A stretch of 18,755 nt of DNA from an uncultured Oscillospiraceae bacterium (GCA_900757415.1 CAAENU010000087.1:1-18755); one strand, 5' to 3'. Numbered from the stretch's first letter, positions 8,296-15,473 are shown. Program-made: numbers and translations. Notes: generated by a model not told the origin, from the letters alone.

Positions 8296-9507
8296 ATGGA
8301 TAAAATCAAAATGACAACGCCGCTGGTGGAAATGGACGGCGATGAAATGACCCGCGTGCTGTGGCAGATGATCAAGGACGAATTGATCCTGCCCTTTGTG
8401 GATTTGAAAACCGAGTACTACGATCTGGGACTGCTGCACCGCAATGAGACAAAAGATCAGGTGACCGTGGATGCCGCCAACGCAACCGCGCGTCTGGGCG
8501 TGGCGGTGAAGTGCGCTACCATCACCCCCAATAAGCAGCGCATGGAGGAATACCCCCAGCTGACCGAGATGTGGAAAAGTCCCAATGGTACGATCCGCTC
8601 CATTCTTGACGGCACCGTATTCCGCACACCCATCTGCATCGACTGCATTCATCCGGTCGTAAAAAATTGGAAGAAGCCTATTACCATCGCCCGCCATGCG
8701 TATGGTGATGTATATAAAAGCGTAGATATGTACACCACCGAACCCGGCGTGTGCACCATGACTTTCAAAGGCGAAAGCGGCGAGGAAAAAACGCTGACCG
8801 TTCAGAAAGTTGACGGCCCCGCCGTATGGCAGGGCGCGCATAACAAGGAGGCAAGCATCCGATCCTTTGCCAAGTCCTGCTTCCAGTACGCCATCGATAC
8901 CAAGCAGGATCTGTGGTTTTCCACCAAGGATACCATTGCAAAAATCTATGACGGCGAATTCAAGAAGGTATTTGACGAGGAATTCCTGCACTATCAGGCG
9001 GAATTTGACAAACTGGGCCTGACCTATTTTTATACACTGATCGACGACGCTGTGGCCCGCGTGATCCGCAGCGAGGGCGGCTTTATCTGGGCCTGCAAAA
9101 ACTATGACGGCGATGTGATGAGCGATATGGTTTCCACCGCTTTCGGAAGTCTTGCCATGATGACATCCGTACTGGTGTCCCCCAGCGGCGCCACCGAGTA
9201 TGAAGCGGCTCATGGTACCGTGACCCGCCATTACTATAAACATCTAAGGGAAGAGCAAACCTCCACTAACCCTATTGCCACCATCTTTGCATGGACAGGC
9301 GCACTGCGCAAGCGGGGTCAGCTTGACGGTCTTGCTGATCTGTCCGCCTTTGCCGGCAAGCTGGAAGACGCCTGCTTCACCACTTTGAATCAGGGTGTCA
9401 TGACCAAGGATCTGGTCGGTTTGGTGGACGAAGGGTTCAATGCCCACGCCGTTTCCTCCGCTGATTTTATTGCCGCCATTCGGCATAATCTGGAAGCTTC
9501 CCTGTAA
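8296..9507 (+). CDS. icd: NADP-dependent isocitrate dehydrogenase, eukaryote-like type
   Basis: A 403-residue enzyme catalysing oxidative decarboxylation of isocitrate to 2-oxoglutarate. It resembles the homodimeric IDH1-type enzymes rather than E. coli Icd. Visible landmarks are the substrate loop SPNGTIRSILDGTVFR (95-110), RHAYGDVYK (133-141, with the Arg equivalent to IDH1 R132 and the catalytic Tyr), and the metal-binding NYDGDVMSD (269-277). The segment HGTVTRHY (306-313) carries the Arg-His pair that recognises the NADP phosphate. The ribosome binding site GGAAAGGA lies 6 bases before the ATG. The 92-base gap after the hydratase shows no terminator, so the two are probably co-transcribed. 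With glutamate dehydrogenase encoded 4 kb away, this supplies carbon skeletons for glutamate and NADPH for biosynthesis. Confidence 0.95.
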   Translation: MDKIKMTTPLVEMDGDEMTRVLWQMIKDELILPFVDLKTEYYDLGLLHRNETKDQVTVDAANATARLGVAVKCATITPNKQRMEEYPQLTEMWKSPNGTIRSILDGTVFRTPICIDCIHPVVKNWKKPITIARHAYGDVYKSVDMYTTEPGVCTMTFKGESGEEKTLTVQKVDGPAVWQGAHNKEASIRSFAKSCFQYAIDTKQDLWFSTKDTIAKIYDGEFKKVFDEEFLHYQAEFDKLGLTYFYTLIDDAVARVIRSEGGFIWACKNYDGDVMSDMVSTAFGSLAMMTSVLVSPSGATEYEAAHGTVTRHYYKHLREEQTSTNPIATIFAWTGALRKRGQLDGLADLSAFAGKLEDACFTTLNQGVMTKDLVGLVDEGFNAHAVSSADFIAAIRHNLEASL

Positions 9508-9513
9508 AGCACT

Positions 9514-9556
9514 AATGAGGCGTACCGCCGGAAAACTGCGGTACGCCTCATTTTTA
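9514..9556 (+). terminator. intrinsic terminator after icd
   Basis: The 15-base arms at 9514-9528 and 9538-9552 are complementary and are followed by a T run on the plus strand. The hairpin begins 7 bases after the icd stop codon. Confidence 0.88.
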
Positions 9557-9567
9557 CTTGCAGCAAA

Positions 9568-9598
9568 GGATCCCCGTTTTTTGATAAAACGGGGGTCC
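9568..9598 (-). terminator. stem-loop after aroF, possible terminator
   Basis: The 13-base arms at 9568-9580 and 9586-9598 pair with one wobble around a 5-base loop. The stem lies 35 bases downstream of the aroF stop on the minus strand. Only TTT follows on that strand, so termination may be weak. Confidence 0.55.
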
Positions 9599-9632
9599 TC
9601 TGTTCAGCCAAGTCAATATCTGCTGGCGGCAT

Positions 9633-10634
9633 TTACAGTTCCAAGGCATCACGCATCCGCATCAGCTTTTCCGCCAGCTCCGCAAAGGCGGTGCAGCTGA
9701 GTGACTGGGCCGCATCACTGAGGGCCACCGCAGGACGGTCATGTACCTCCAGCATCAGGCCATCCGCGCCGGCAGCTGCAGCGGCCAATGCCAGCGGCGC
9801 CACCAGTTCCGCGCTGCCGGCCGCATGGCTGGGATCCACGATCACCGGCAGATGGGTCATCTTTTTAAGCTGCACAACGGCGCCGATATCCAGCGTGGCG
9901 CGGCTTGTCTGGGAAAAGGTTCGAATTCCCCGTTCACATAGCACAACATTGGGATTACCCCCAGCAAGGATGTACTCCGCCGATTGCAGCAGCTCCTCCA
10001 CCGAGGCGCCCACGGCCCGTTTCATCAGCACGGGTTTCTTCTGTGCGCCAAGCGCGCGCAGCAGCGCATAATTCTGCATATTCCGCGCCCCTACCTGCAG
10101 CATATCCACCTGCTCAAATTCAGGCAGCTGCACCGGATCGATGATCTCTGCCACAGTGGGCAGTCCCACTTCCTTTCCCGTCTGCGCCAGCAGGTTCAGC
10201 GCCGGCGCTCCAAATCCCTGAAAGGTATATGGCGAGGTACGCGGCTTATAAGCGCCGCCGCGAAGAATCTGTCCGCCGGCAGCCTTTACCGCCCGGGCCA
10301 CTCCCTGCATCTGCAATGCGGACTCCACCGCACACGGCCCTGCGATCAGGCAAAAGTCCTGTCCGATCCGCGCACTGCCTACGGACACCACCGTATTCTC
10401 CGGATGCTGCTGCCGGGAGGCCAAATGCCATGGCGGCGTCAGGCGCACGGTGCGCTGGACAAAGGGAAGCGCCAGCAGGCGCTGCTCATCCAGAACCCAT
10501 GTGTCCCCCACCAGCGTCAGAATGATGTTTCCGCCGTTATCGCTGCGGGCCGCTCCGATTCCCTGACGGCTCAGTTGGATCACCAACGACCGCACTGCAG
10601 ACTCCGGCGCGTCATGTTTCATTAAGACCAGCAT
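9633..10634 (-). CDS. aroF: 3-deoxy-7-phosphoheptulonate (DAHP) synthase, type I-beta with N-terminal regulatory domain
   Basis: A 333-residue enzyme joining phosphoenolpyruvate and erythrose 4-phosphate in the first step of the shikimate pathway. Residues 1-70 form the ferredoxin-like regulatory domain seen in Bacillus and Thermotoga enzymes, the usual site of aromatic amino acid feedback. The barrel follows with LIAGPCAVES (96-105), RGGAYKPRTSPY (125-136), VGARNMQNY (181-189) and VLMKRA. It ends with VIVDPSHAAG (264-273) and MLEVHDRP (294-301). Expected metal ligands are C101, H270, E296 and D307. The start is ATG at 10634, preceded by AGGAGGAG. The frame stays open to 10763, but that extension is highly basic, lacks a ribosome binding site and falls in the structured leader. 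Confidence 0.93.
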   Translation of the reverse strand: MLVLMKHDAPESAVRSLVIQLSRQGIGAARSDNGGNIILTLVGDTWVLDEQRLLALPFVQRTVRLTPPWHLASRQQHPENTVVSVGSARIGQDFCLIAGPCAVESALQMQGVARAVKAAGGQILRGGAYKPRTSPYTFQGFGAPALNLLAQTGKEVGLPTVAEIIDPVQLPEFEQVDMLQVGARNMQNYALLRALGAQKKPVLMKRAVGASVEELLQSAEYILAGGNPNVVLCERGIRTFSQTSRATLDIGAVVQLKKMTHLPVIVDPSHAAGSAELVAPLALAAAAAGADGLMLEVHDRPAVALSDAAQSLSCTAFAELAEKLMRMRDALEL

Positions 10635-10836
10635 AAGCTCCTCCTGTTCTATCGAACGACAAGGGCAGCCACACCTGACAGCGTGTCTTTCCAGCGTTTT
10701 TTGCCCTTTTCGCCTTGGCTTGCGCCAGCAAGCCTGCGTCTCAAAAGCCACTCGAAAATCCATCGCTGGCAGATGCCTTGCAGTTTTGCCGCCGGCAGGA
10801 ATGTATCTGCCCCTGCCATTCGATGGTCGTATGACC
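10635..10836 (-). ncRNA. structured 5' leader of aroF, function unknown
   Basis: Between the predicted transcript start near 10837 and the aroF ATG lie about 200 untranslated bases with clear pairing. A perfect 7-base hairpin has arms at 10717-10723 and 10728-10734. A 7-base long-range stem (10661-10667 with 10702-10708) encloses a smaller GACA/TGTC hairpin. I do not see T-box landmarks or a terminator hairpin with a U-run. It could be a cis-regulatory RNA or a dispersed palindromic repeat. Confidence 0.4.
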
Positions 10837-10843
10837 GTTTTAC

Positions 10844-10872
10844 AGTATACAGGATTCGTTACATTTTTGCAA
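10844..10872 (-). promoter_or_regulatory. aroF promoter
   Basis: On the minus strand TTGCAA (10867-10872) and TATACT (10844-10849) have a 17-base spacer. Its -35 box lies 17 bases from the -35 box of the divergent degV promoter. Confidence 0.7.
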
Positions 10873-10889
10873 CCACAGTAGGGGTGTTA

Positions 10890-10917
10890 TTGACAAGAAT
10901 CGCAAAAGGAATATAAT
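10890..10917 (+). promoter_or_regulatory. consensus promoter for the DegV-family gene
   Basis: TTGACA (10890-10895) and TATAAT (10912-10917) are both perfect consensus boxes with a 16-base spacer. A second TATAAT occurs at 10922-10927. This is the strongest promoter match in the window together with that of the phosphoribosyltransferase gene. Confidence 0.85.
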
Positions 10918-10985
10918 ATTTTATAATGTTGTCTGTACCCTTTGGAAGCATATGATGTAATATGGCCGATTATATGGAGGATGGA

Positions 10986-11882
10986 ATGGAACAAAAATTT
11001 ATTCTGAGCTGCTGCTCCACTGTTGACCTGCCTTATGCCTATATGAAACAGCGCGGGGTCCCCGTACTGTTTTATACTTATGTGGTAGATGGCGTGGAAT
11101 ACGATGATGACATGGGCCGTGACCCGGCGGCACTGCCCCGCTTTTATCAATTCATCCGCGAAGGAAAACTGCCTCAGACCAGTCAGATCAATGTAGCAGC
11201 ATATACCGACTTTTTTGAAGAGCTGCTGCAAAAGGGTGACGTGCTGCATATTGCCTTTACCTCCGGCCAGTCCGGATCGGTACACAACGCTTTCCAAGCC
11301 GCAGAAGAGCTGCGCAAAAAGTATCCAAATCGCCGTCTGGAAGTGATCGATTCCCTATGCTCCTCCTCCGGCTACGGATTATTGGTGGACAGCGCCGCCG
11401 ATCTGCGGGATGCCGGCAAATCATTGGAAGAGGTAGTCCAATGGGTACTGGATAACCGCAACAAAGTGCATCACCAGTTTTTCTCCAGTGATATGACCCA
11501 GTTCCGCCGCACCGGGCGGGTATCCGGCGCAGCGGCTATGGTGGCTACCGTGCTGAACATCTGCCCCATCATGCGGCTGGACAGTAAGGGCGCCATTAAG
11601 GCCTATGACAAGGTACGTGGGAAGAAAAAAGCGGTGGAAACCACTGTCGCGGCCATGGTGCAGCATGCACAGGACGGTCTCGCCTATCATGAGAAGTGCT
11701 TTATCTGCCATTCACAGTGCCCGGATGATGCCCAGATGCTGATAACCGCCATTGAAAAGCGATTTCCGCAGCTGAAAGGCATGATCCGCCTGTGTGACAT
11801 CGGCACCATCATCGGCAGTCATGCCGGTCCCGGTACGGTAGCCGTATTCTTCATGGGCGATGAACGTCCGGAAATGGATTGA
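10986..11882 (+). CDS. DegV family fatty-acid-binding protein (FakB-like)
   Basis: A 298-residue cytoplasmic protein of the DegV family, whose studied members bind a fatty acid and, as FakB, present it to the kinase FakA for phosphorylation. Conserved family features are the TSQINVAAYTDFFEELL segment, the FTSGQSGSVHNA loop, RRTGRVSGAAAM and the C-terminal GTIIGSHAGPGTVAVFF segment. The start is ATG at 10986, with GGAGG 5 bases upstream; in-frame ATGs at 10962 and 10974 have no such site. It stands alone between its own promoter and terminator, with no fakA homologue in the window. The lipid ligand is inferred from the family only. Confidence 0.9.
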   Translation: MEQKFILSCCSTVDLPYAYMKQRGVPVLFYTYVVDGVEYDDDMGRDPAALPRFYQFIREGKLPQTSQINVAAYTDFFEELLQKGDVLHIAFTSGQSGSVHNAFQAAEELRKKYPNRRLEVIDSLCSSSGYGLLVDSAADLRDAGKSLEEVVQWVLDNRNKVHHQFFSSDMTQFRRTGRVSGAAAMVATVLNICPIMRLDSKGAIKAYDKVRGKKKAVETTVAAMVQHAQDGLAYHEKCFICHSQCPDDAQMLITAIEKRFPQLKGMIRLCDIGTIIGSHAGPGTVAVFFMGDERPEMD

Positions 11883-11893
11883 GCGATGACAAT

Positions 11894-11938
11894 AGTGGGG
11901 GGGAGTGCGCCGCAGCGTACTCCCCCCTACTTTGTTTT
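11894..11938 (+). terminator. intrinsic terminator after the DegV-family gene
   Basis: A G-run arm (about 11895-11910) pairs with a C-run arm (about 11915-11930), and T-rich sequence (TTTGTTTT) follows. It starts 12 bases after the stop codon. Confidence 0.85.
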
Positions 11939-12081
11939 CGTTTCCCTATTCCGATACTTCCACCGCTTTCCATTTTTTCAATTTTTATACAAATTTTAGC
12001 TTAAATATGCCACTTTTACCCAATATAGTTGCAAAATATGTTCACAGGAATTACACTTTGGATACAAATACCGCATATCTG

Positions 12082-12109
12082 TTGACGGGTGATTTTTTTC
12101 TGTTATACT
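12082..12109 (+). promoter_or_regulatory. promoter for the secreted surface protein gene
   Basis: TTGACG (12082-12087) and TATACT (12104-12109) are 16 bases apart. The leader of about 55 nt ends in GGGAGG, 9 bases before the ATG at 12172. The stretch upstream from 11940 is AT-rich and shows no credible gene. Confidence 0.75.
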
Positions 12110-12171
12110 GACCAGCGTAAAAGCAAGACGCGCCTTTCTTTACGCAAATCAATTTCGGGAGGAAACCAAAC

Positions 12172-13092
12172 ATGAAGAAAATCACCGCTCTGGTTCTCAG
12201 CCTTGTGATGGCTCTGAGCCTGTGCACCGTTGCCTTCGGTGCTACCATCGAGGCACATCCTTATACCAAGGACGGCGGTATCGACAATGCCCCTGACCAG
12301 GCCATTTCTGTGGAAAAGGTCAACGCCAAGCAGTTCGCCGCCGGCGACGGCTGGGTACAGTATTATGTTGCCAAGGACGGCACCGTGTATCTGCCCTGCA
12401 CCAAGTCTGACGAGGACGTTTCCGTGGCTATCTACACCAACCACGGCTTCACCACCTGGGCCAAGAAGGGTGACAAGGCCGATGCCTCCTATGACTTCAC
12501 CGTGACCGAGCAGAAGGCCACCAAGGAAAAGGCTTCCTGCAAGAATGCCCACTATCTGGAGGATGGTTATCTGGATACCGATGGCGTGTTTTACCTGAAG
12601 GATGCTCAGGGTGATACGCAGGTCAAGTTCAACGACATCGTGATCAAGGTATCCGAGGCCAAGCTGTACAGCGACTACATCCCCGCTTCCCACATTCTGG
12701 GCGTTCCCACCAAGAACGAAAAGACCGGTTGGGAAGAGGCCAAGTGCATGGTCTGCGGCGCGGTGTTCGCCTGCACCAATGACGAGGCCGTTCTGACCAA
12801 GAACAGCATTAAGATCAAGGACACGGTGTCCTATAACTCCTATGCGGCAGACTGCGTGTATCGTGACAACGATCACAACTTCGCTTGGGGTGAGCAGTAC
12901 GCTGACAGCTATGCCTATACCTGGCAGCTGAAGGCAGGCTCCAATAGTTCCAATGGTTCCGGCAGCTCCAACACCGGCAAGCCTGTGGCTTCTCCCAAGA
13001 CCTTTGATGCCGGTATTGCCGCCTATGTGGGCCTGAGCCTGCTGTCCGTAGCCGGCGGCGCCGTGGTCATCGGCAAGAAGAAGGAGTTTTGA
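12172..13092 (+). CDS. secreted protein with C-terminal membrane/wall anchor, family not recognised
   Basis: A 306-residue exported protein. Residues 1-23 form a classic signal peptide (MKK, a hydrophobic core, and a cleavage site around VAFGA). The mature domain, about 24-255, is rich in Lys, Asp, Tyr and Thr and has four to six Cys, including a CMVC pair; I recognise no fold. A Ser/Gly/Asn linker (about 256-273) leads to SPKTFDAG, an 18-20 residue hydrophobic helix and a terminal KKKEF. That tripartite tail resembles a sortase sorting signal of the SPKTG/PPKTG kind, but with Phe in place of the usual Gly, so it could instead act as a simple membrane anchor. Lysine codons are mostly AAG, suggesting high expression. 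It is monocistronic, with its own promoter and terminator. Confidence 0.8.
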   Translation: MKKITALVLSLVMALSLCTVAFGATIEAHPYTKDGGIDNAPDQAISVEKVNAKQFAAGDGWVQYYVAKDGTVYLPCTKSDEDVSVAIYTNHGFTTWAKKGDKADASYDFTVTEQKATKEKASCKNAHYLEDGYLDTDGVFYLKDAQGDTQVKFNDIVIKVSEAKLYSDYIPASHILGVPTKNEKTGWEEAKCMVCGAVFACTNDEAVLTKNSIKIKDTVSYNSYAADCVYRDNDHNFAWGEQYADSYAYTWQLKAGSNSSNGSGSSNTGKPVASPKTFDAGIAAYVGLSLLSVAGGAVVIGKKKEF

Positions 13093-13122
13093 TCCCACTT
13101 CTCCAAGATATACCGATAGATA

Positions 13123-13157
13123 AAAAATTCCCGGGGTGCAGCACCCCGGGAATTTTT
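13123..13157. terminator. bidirectional terminator between the surface protein and gdhA genes
   Basis: Arms 13123-13139 and 13141-13157 form a near-perfect palindrome with a GC-rich core flanked by A5 and T5. It lies 30 bases after the surface protein stop on the plus strand and 31 bases after the gdhA stop on the minus strand, so it serves both convergent genes. Confidence 0.92.
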
Positions 13158-13188
13158 ATGTACTTCAGTACAGCTATTGGCGTTCGGC

Positions 13189-14541
13189 TTAGAAGCAACC
13201 CTGCTCCATCATAGCCTCAGCAACCTTCTTGAAGCCGGCGATGTTGGCGCCAGCCACCAGATCGTAACCCAGACCGTACTCGGCAGCAGCCTCAGCAGAC
13301 ACACGGTGGATGGTCTCCATCATCTTGTGCAGCTGCGCATCGACTTCCTCAGCAGTCCAGACCAGACGCTCGGAGTTCTGAGCCATTTCCAGAGCGGAAA
13401 CGCCCACGCCGCCGGCGTTAACAGCCTTGGAGGGAGCCACGATGATGCCCTTCTGCTGACGCAGGAAGTTCAGAGCCTCGTTGGTGGTGGGCATGTTAGC
13501 GACCTCGATGTAGTACTTCACGCCGGAAGCAGCGATCTTCTCAGCGGACTCCATCTTAACGTCGTTCTGCATGGCAGCGGGCATGTAAACGTCAACATCC
13601 TTGACGCCCCAGCACTTCTCGCCGGCGACGAACTCGCAGCCGAACTTGTCAGCATAAGGCTTGCAGTGCATAGGATCCTTGGCGCGCATCTCCAGGATGA
13701 AGTTCAGCTTCTCGTCGGTGATGACACCGTCGGGATCGTGAACATAACCATCGGGACCTGCGAAGTAGGTGACCTTGGCACCCAGCTGGGAAGCCTTCTT
13801 CATGATGCCCCAACCCACATTGCCGTAACCGGAGATGGCGATGCGCTTGCCCTCGATGGTGTCATTCTCGTGCTTCAGCACTTCCTGCAGGTAGTACATA
13901 GCGCCGTAACCGGTAGCCTCGGGACGAATCAGGGAGCCGCCGTAGCTCAGACCCTTGCCGGTCAGAACGCCGTTCTCCCACACGCCCTTCAGGCGGCGGT
14001 ACTGGCCGTACAGGTAGCCGATCTCGCGGCCGCCCACGCCCATGTCACCAGCGGGAACGTCGATGTCGGGCCCGATATAACGATAGAGAGCGGTCATGAA
14101 GCTCTGGCAGAAACGCATGACCTCGGCGTCGGACTTGCCGGCGGGATCGAAGTCGGAACCGCCCTTGGCGCCACCGATGGGCAGGCCGGTCAGGCTGTTC
14201 TTAAAGGTCTGCTCGAAGCCCAGGAACTTGATAATGCCTTCGTAAACGTTCTTCTGGAAACGCAGGCCGCCCTTGTAGGGGCCGATCGCACCGTTGAACT
14301 GGCAGCGCCAGCCGCGGTTGGTGTGCCACTGGCCGTTATCATCGCACCACACAACACGGAAGGTGAACATACGCTCAGGCTCGACCATACGGCCCAGCAG
14401 ATCGACCTTCTCATACTCGGGGTGCTTCTCGATCACAGGCTCCAGAGAGGACAGAACTTCCTCAACAGTCTGGACGAACTCGGGCTCATTGCCGTGCTTG
14501 GTCTTGACATTTTCCAGCACGCTTGCCAGATAAGCATTCAT
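13189..14541 (-). CDS. gdhA: glutamate dehydrogenase, clostridial hexameric type
   Basis: A 450-residue enzyme interconverting glutamate with 2-oxoglutarate and ammonia. Substrate and catalytic residues sit where expected: K90 in GPYKGGLRF, K114, K126 in PIGGAKGGSDFDP and D166 in PAGDMGVGGREIGY. The nucleotide-binding fold begins with ISGYGNVGWG. The second-strand segment reads FAGPDGYVHDPDG, which I recall as similar to the NAD-dependent enzyme of Clostridium symbiosum, so automatic NADP-specific labels should be treated with caution. The start is ATG at 14541, with TTTGAGGAGG ending 9 bases upstream; the frame extends to a TTG inside that ribosome binding site. Lysine codons are almost all AAG, consistent with high expression. 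It is monocistronic. Confidence 0.95.
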   Translation of the reverse strand: MNAYLASVLENVKTKHGNEPEFVQTVEEVLSSLEPVIEKHPEYEKVDLLGRMVEPERMFTFRVVWCDDNGQWHTNRGWRCQFNGAIGPYKGGLRFQKNVYEGIIKFLGFEQTFKNSLTGLPIGGAKGGSDFDPAGKSDAEVMRFCQSFMTALYRYIGPDIDVPAGDMGVGGREIGYLYGQYRRLKGVWENGVLTGKGLSYGGSLIRPEATGYGAMYYLQEVLKHENDTIEGKRIAISGYGNVGWGIMKKASQLGAKVTYFAGPDGYVHDPDGVITDEKLNFILEMRAKDPMHCKPYADKFGCEFVAGEKCWGVKDVDVYMPAAMQNDVKMESAEKIAASGVKYYIEVANMPTTNEALNFLRQQKGIIVAPSKAVNAGGVGVSALEMAQNSERLVWTAEEVDAQLHKMMETIHRVSAEAAAEYGLGYDLVAGANIAGFKKVAEAMMEQGCF

Positions 14542-14613
14542 AATAAATTGCCTCCTCAAATTTTATTCCTCAGTTTTGGGGAACGTTTGACGGACCCTAT
14601 TCCATCGCTTTTG

Positions 14614-14642
14614 ATGATAACACGGTTCTGGGGATTTCTCAA
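14614..14642 (-). promoter_or_regulatory. gdhA promoter
   Basis: On the minus strand TTGAGA (14637-14642) and TATCAT (14614-14619) have a 17-base spacer, giving a leader of about 65 nt. A perfect palindrome ATTTTG-TG-CAAAAT lies about 50 bases upstream at 14693-14706. Confidence 0.7.
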
Positions 14643-14727
14643 GTACAAACGGGCGAATTCTCCAAAGGCCATCCGTAAAAAATAGGCAGGAAATTTTGTG
14701 CAAAATGTCGTTTCGTAATTTAAAGTG

Positions 14728-14770
14728 CAACATGAGTTTACCTCTCGCAGTAAGGGAGATGTTGTTTTTT
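14728..14770 (+). terminator. orphan terminator-like hairpin upstream of the phosphoribosyltransferase gene
   Basis: CAACAT (14728-14733) pairs with ATGTTG (14759-14764), and CTCTC (14742-14746) pairs with GGGAG (14754-14758). The 5' arm has an 8-base bulge. Six T follow at 14765-14770. It lies before the promoter of the next gene, and no plus-strand gene precedes it. Confidence 0.45.
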
Positions 14771-14778
14771 ATGGTATC

Positions 14779-14806
14779 TTGACATTTTCCGCCGATAGCT
14801 TATAAT
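14779..14806 (+). promoter_or_regulatory. consensus promoter for the phosphoribosyltransferase gene
   Basis: Perfect TTGACA (14779-14784) and TATAAT (14801-14806) boxes are separated by 16 bases. The leader of about 48 nt contains a small GTCGG/CCGAC stem and ends in AAGGAG before the ATG. Confidence 0.85.
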
Positions 14807-14860
14807 GAATTGTCGGCTGGATGCTGACCCGACTGATTCAAGGAAAAGGAGATTATAAAA

Positions 14861-15421
14861 ATGACATATACCATGACCATCGCCGGTGTGGAACGTGAGC
14901 TTCCCATCTGTAAGGTAACGGACGATCTTTACATCGGTGCATTCATCTGCTTCGGCGACGCCGAGGTCACCGTGGCGGCCGCTGCCGAAATGCTCAAGCG
15001 ACTGGAAGGCATTGAATATGACTATCTCTTTACCGCCGAGGCCAAGTCTATCCCTCTGATCCATGAGATGGCCCGTCAGAGTGGCGCAAAGAAGTATTTT
15101 ATCGCCCGCAAGGGTCCCAAGGTCTATATGCCCAACCCCATTTCCGTGGCGGATCAGTCTATTACCACGCTGGCCCAGCAGATGCTGTATCTGGGCAGCG
15201 ATGATGCGGAGCTGATCTGCGGAAAAAAGATCGTCATTATGGATGACGTAATTTCCACCGGCGGCAGTCTGAAGGCCATGGAGGCACTGGTACATAAAGC
15301 CGGCGGCAAAGTGGTTGCCAAGATCGCCGTACTGGCCGAGGGCGGCGCGGCAGATCGCAAGGATATCATGTTCCTTGGCAAGCTGCCTGTGTTCAACGCC
15401 GACGGAAGCATCAAAGAATAA
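14861..15421 (+). CDS. phosphoribosyltransferase, adenine phosphoribosyltransferase-like
   Basis: A 186-residue type I phosphoribosyltransferase, the usual Apt length. The PRPP-binding loop is clear in KKIVIMDDVISTGGSLKAME (about 122-141), with the paired acidic residues and the STGG turn. The upstream FTAEAKSIPLIHEMA segment corresponds to the EARG region of Apt, and RKGPKVYM to its flexible loop. The expected reaction is purine base plus PRPP giving the nucleotide; adenine is the best guess, but other purines are possible because the base-contact region diverges from E. coli Apt. The next gene is adenine deaminase, which supports a role in purine salvage. AAGGAG stands about 10 bases before the ATG at 14861. 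It has its own promoter and terminators. Confidence 0.85.
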   Translation: MTYTMTIAGVERELPICKVTDDLYIGAFICFGDAEVTVAAAAEMLKRLEGIEYDYLFTAEAKSIPLIHEMARQSGAKKYFIARKGPKVYMPNPISVADQSITTLAQQMLYLGSDDAELICGKKIVIMDDVISTGGSLKAMEALVHKAGGKVVAKIAVLAEGGAADRKDIMFLGKLPVFNADGSIKE

Positions 15422-15433
15422 GAAAAAAAATAT

Positions 15434-15457
15434 CCCCCGGCTCTGCCGGGGGTTGCC
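15434..15457 (+). terminator. first terminator after the phosphoribosyltransferase gene
   Basis: An 8-base perfect GC stem (15434-15441 with 15445-15452) has a 3-base loop and is followed by a short, interrupted T-rich stretch. It begins 12 bases after the stop. Confidence 0.6.
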
Positions 15458-15473
15458 TTTGCTAGCCAATGCT

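Noticed and set aside
8185..9243. 352-codon minus-strand frame opposite icd
   Set aside because: It is a shadow of icd, with no recognisable domain and no ribosome binding site.
10635..10836. T-box riboswitch in the aroF leader
   Set aside because: No AGGGTGG-type T-box sequence and no terminator/antiterminator pair could be found.
11905..12111. 68-codon plus-strand frame after the DegV-family gene
   Set aside because: It begins inside the terminator hairpin, lacks a ribosome binding site, is made of AT-rich intergenic sequence and runs through the next promoter.
12103..13098. 331-codon minus-strand frame opposite the surface protein gene
   Set aside because: The plus strand has a signal peptide, promoter, ribosome binding site and terminator, and this frame has none of them.
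13177..14685. 502-codon plus-strand frame opposite gdhA
   Set aside because: It is Leu/Val/Ala/His-rich antisense sequence created by strong codon bias of gdhA. It extends through the gdhA promoter.
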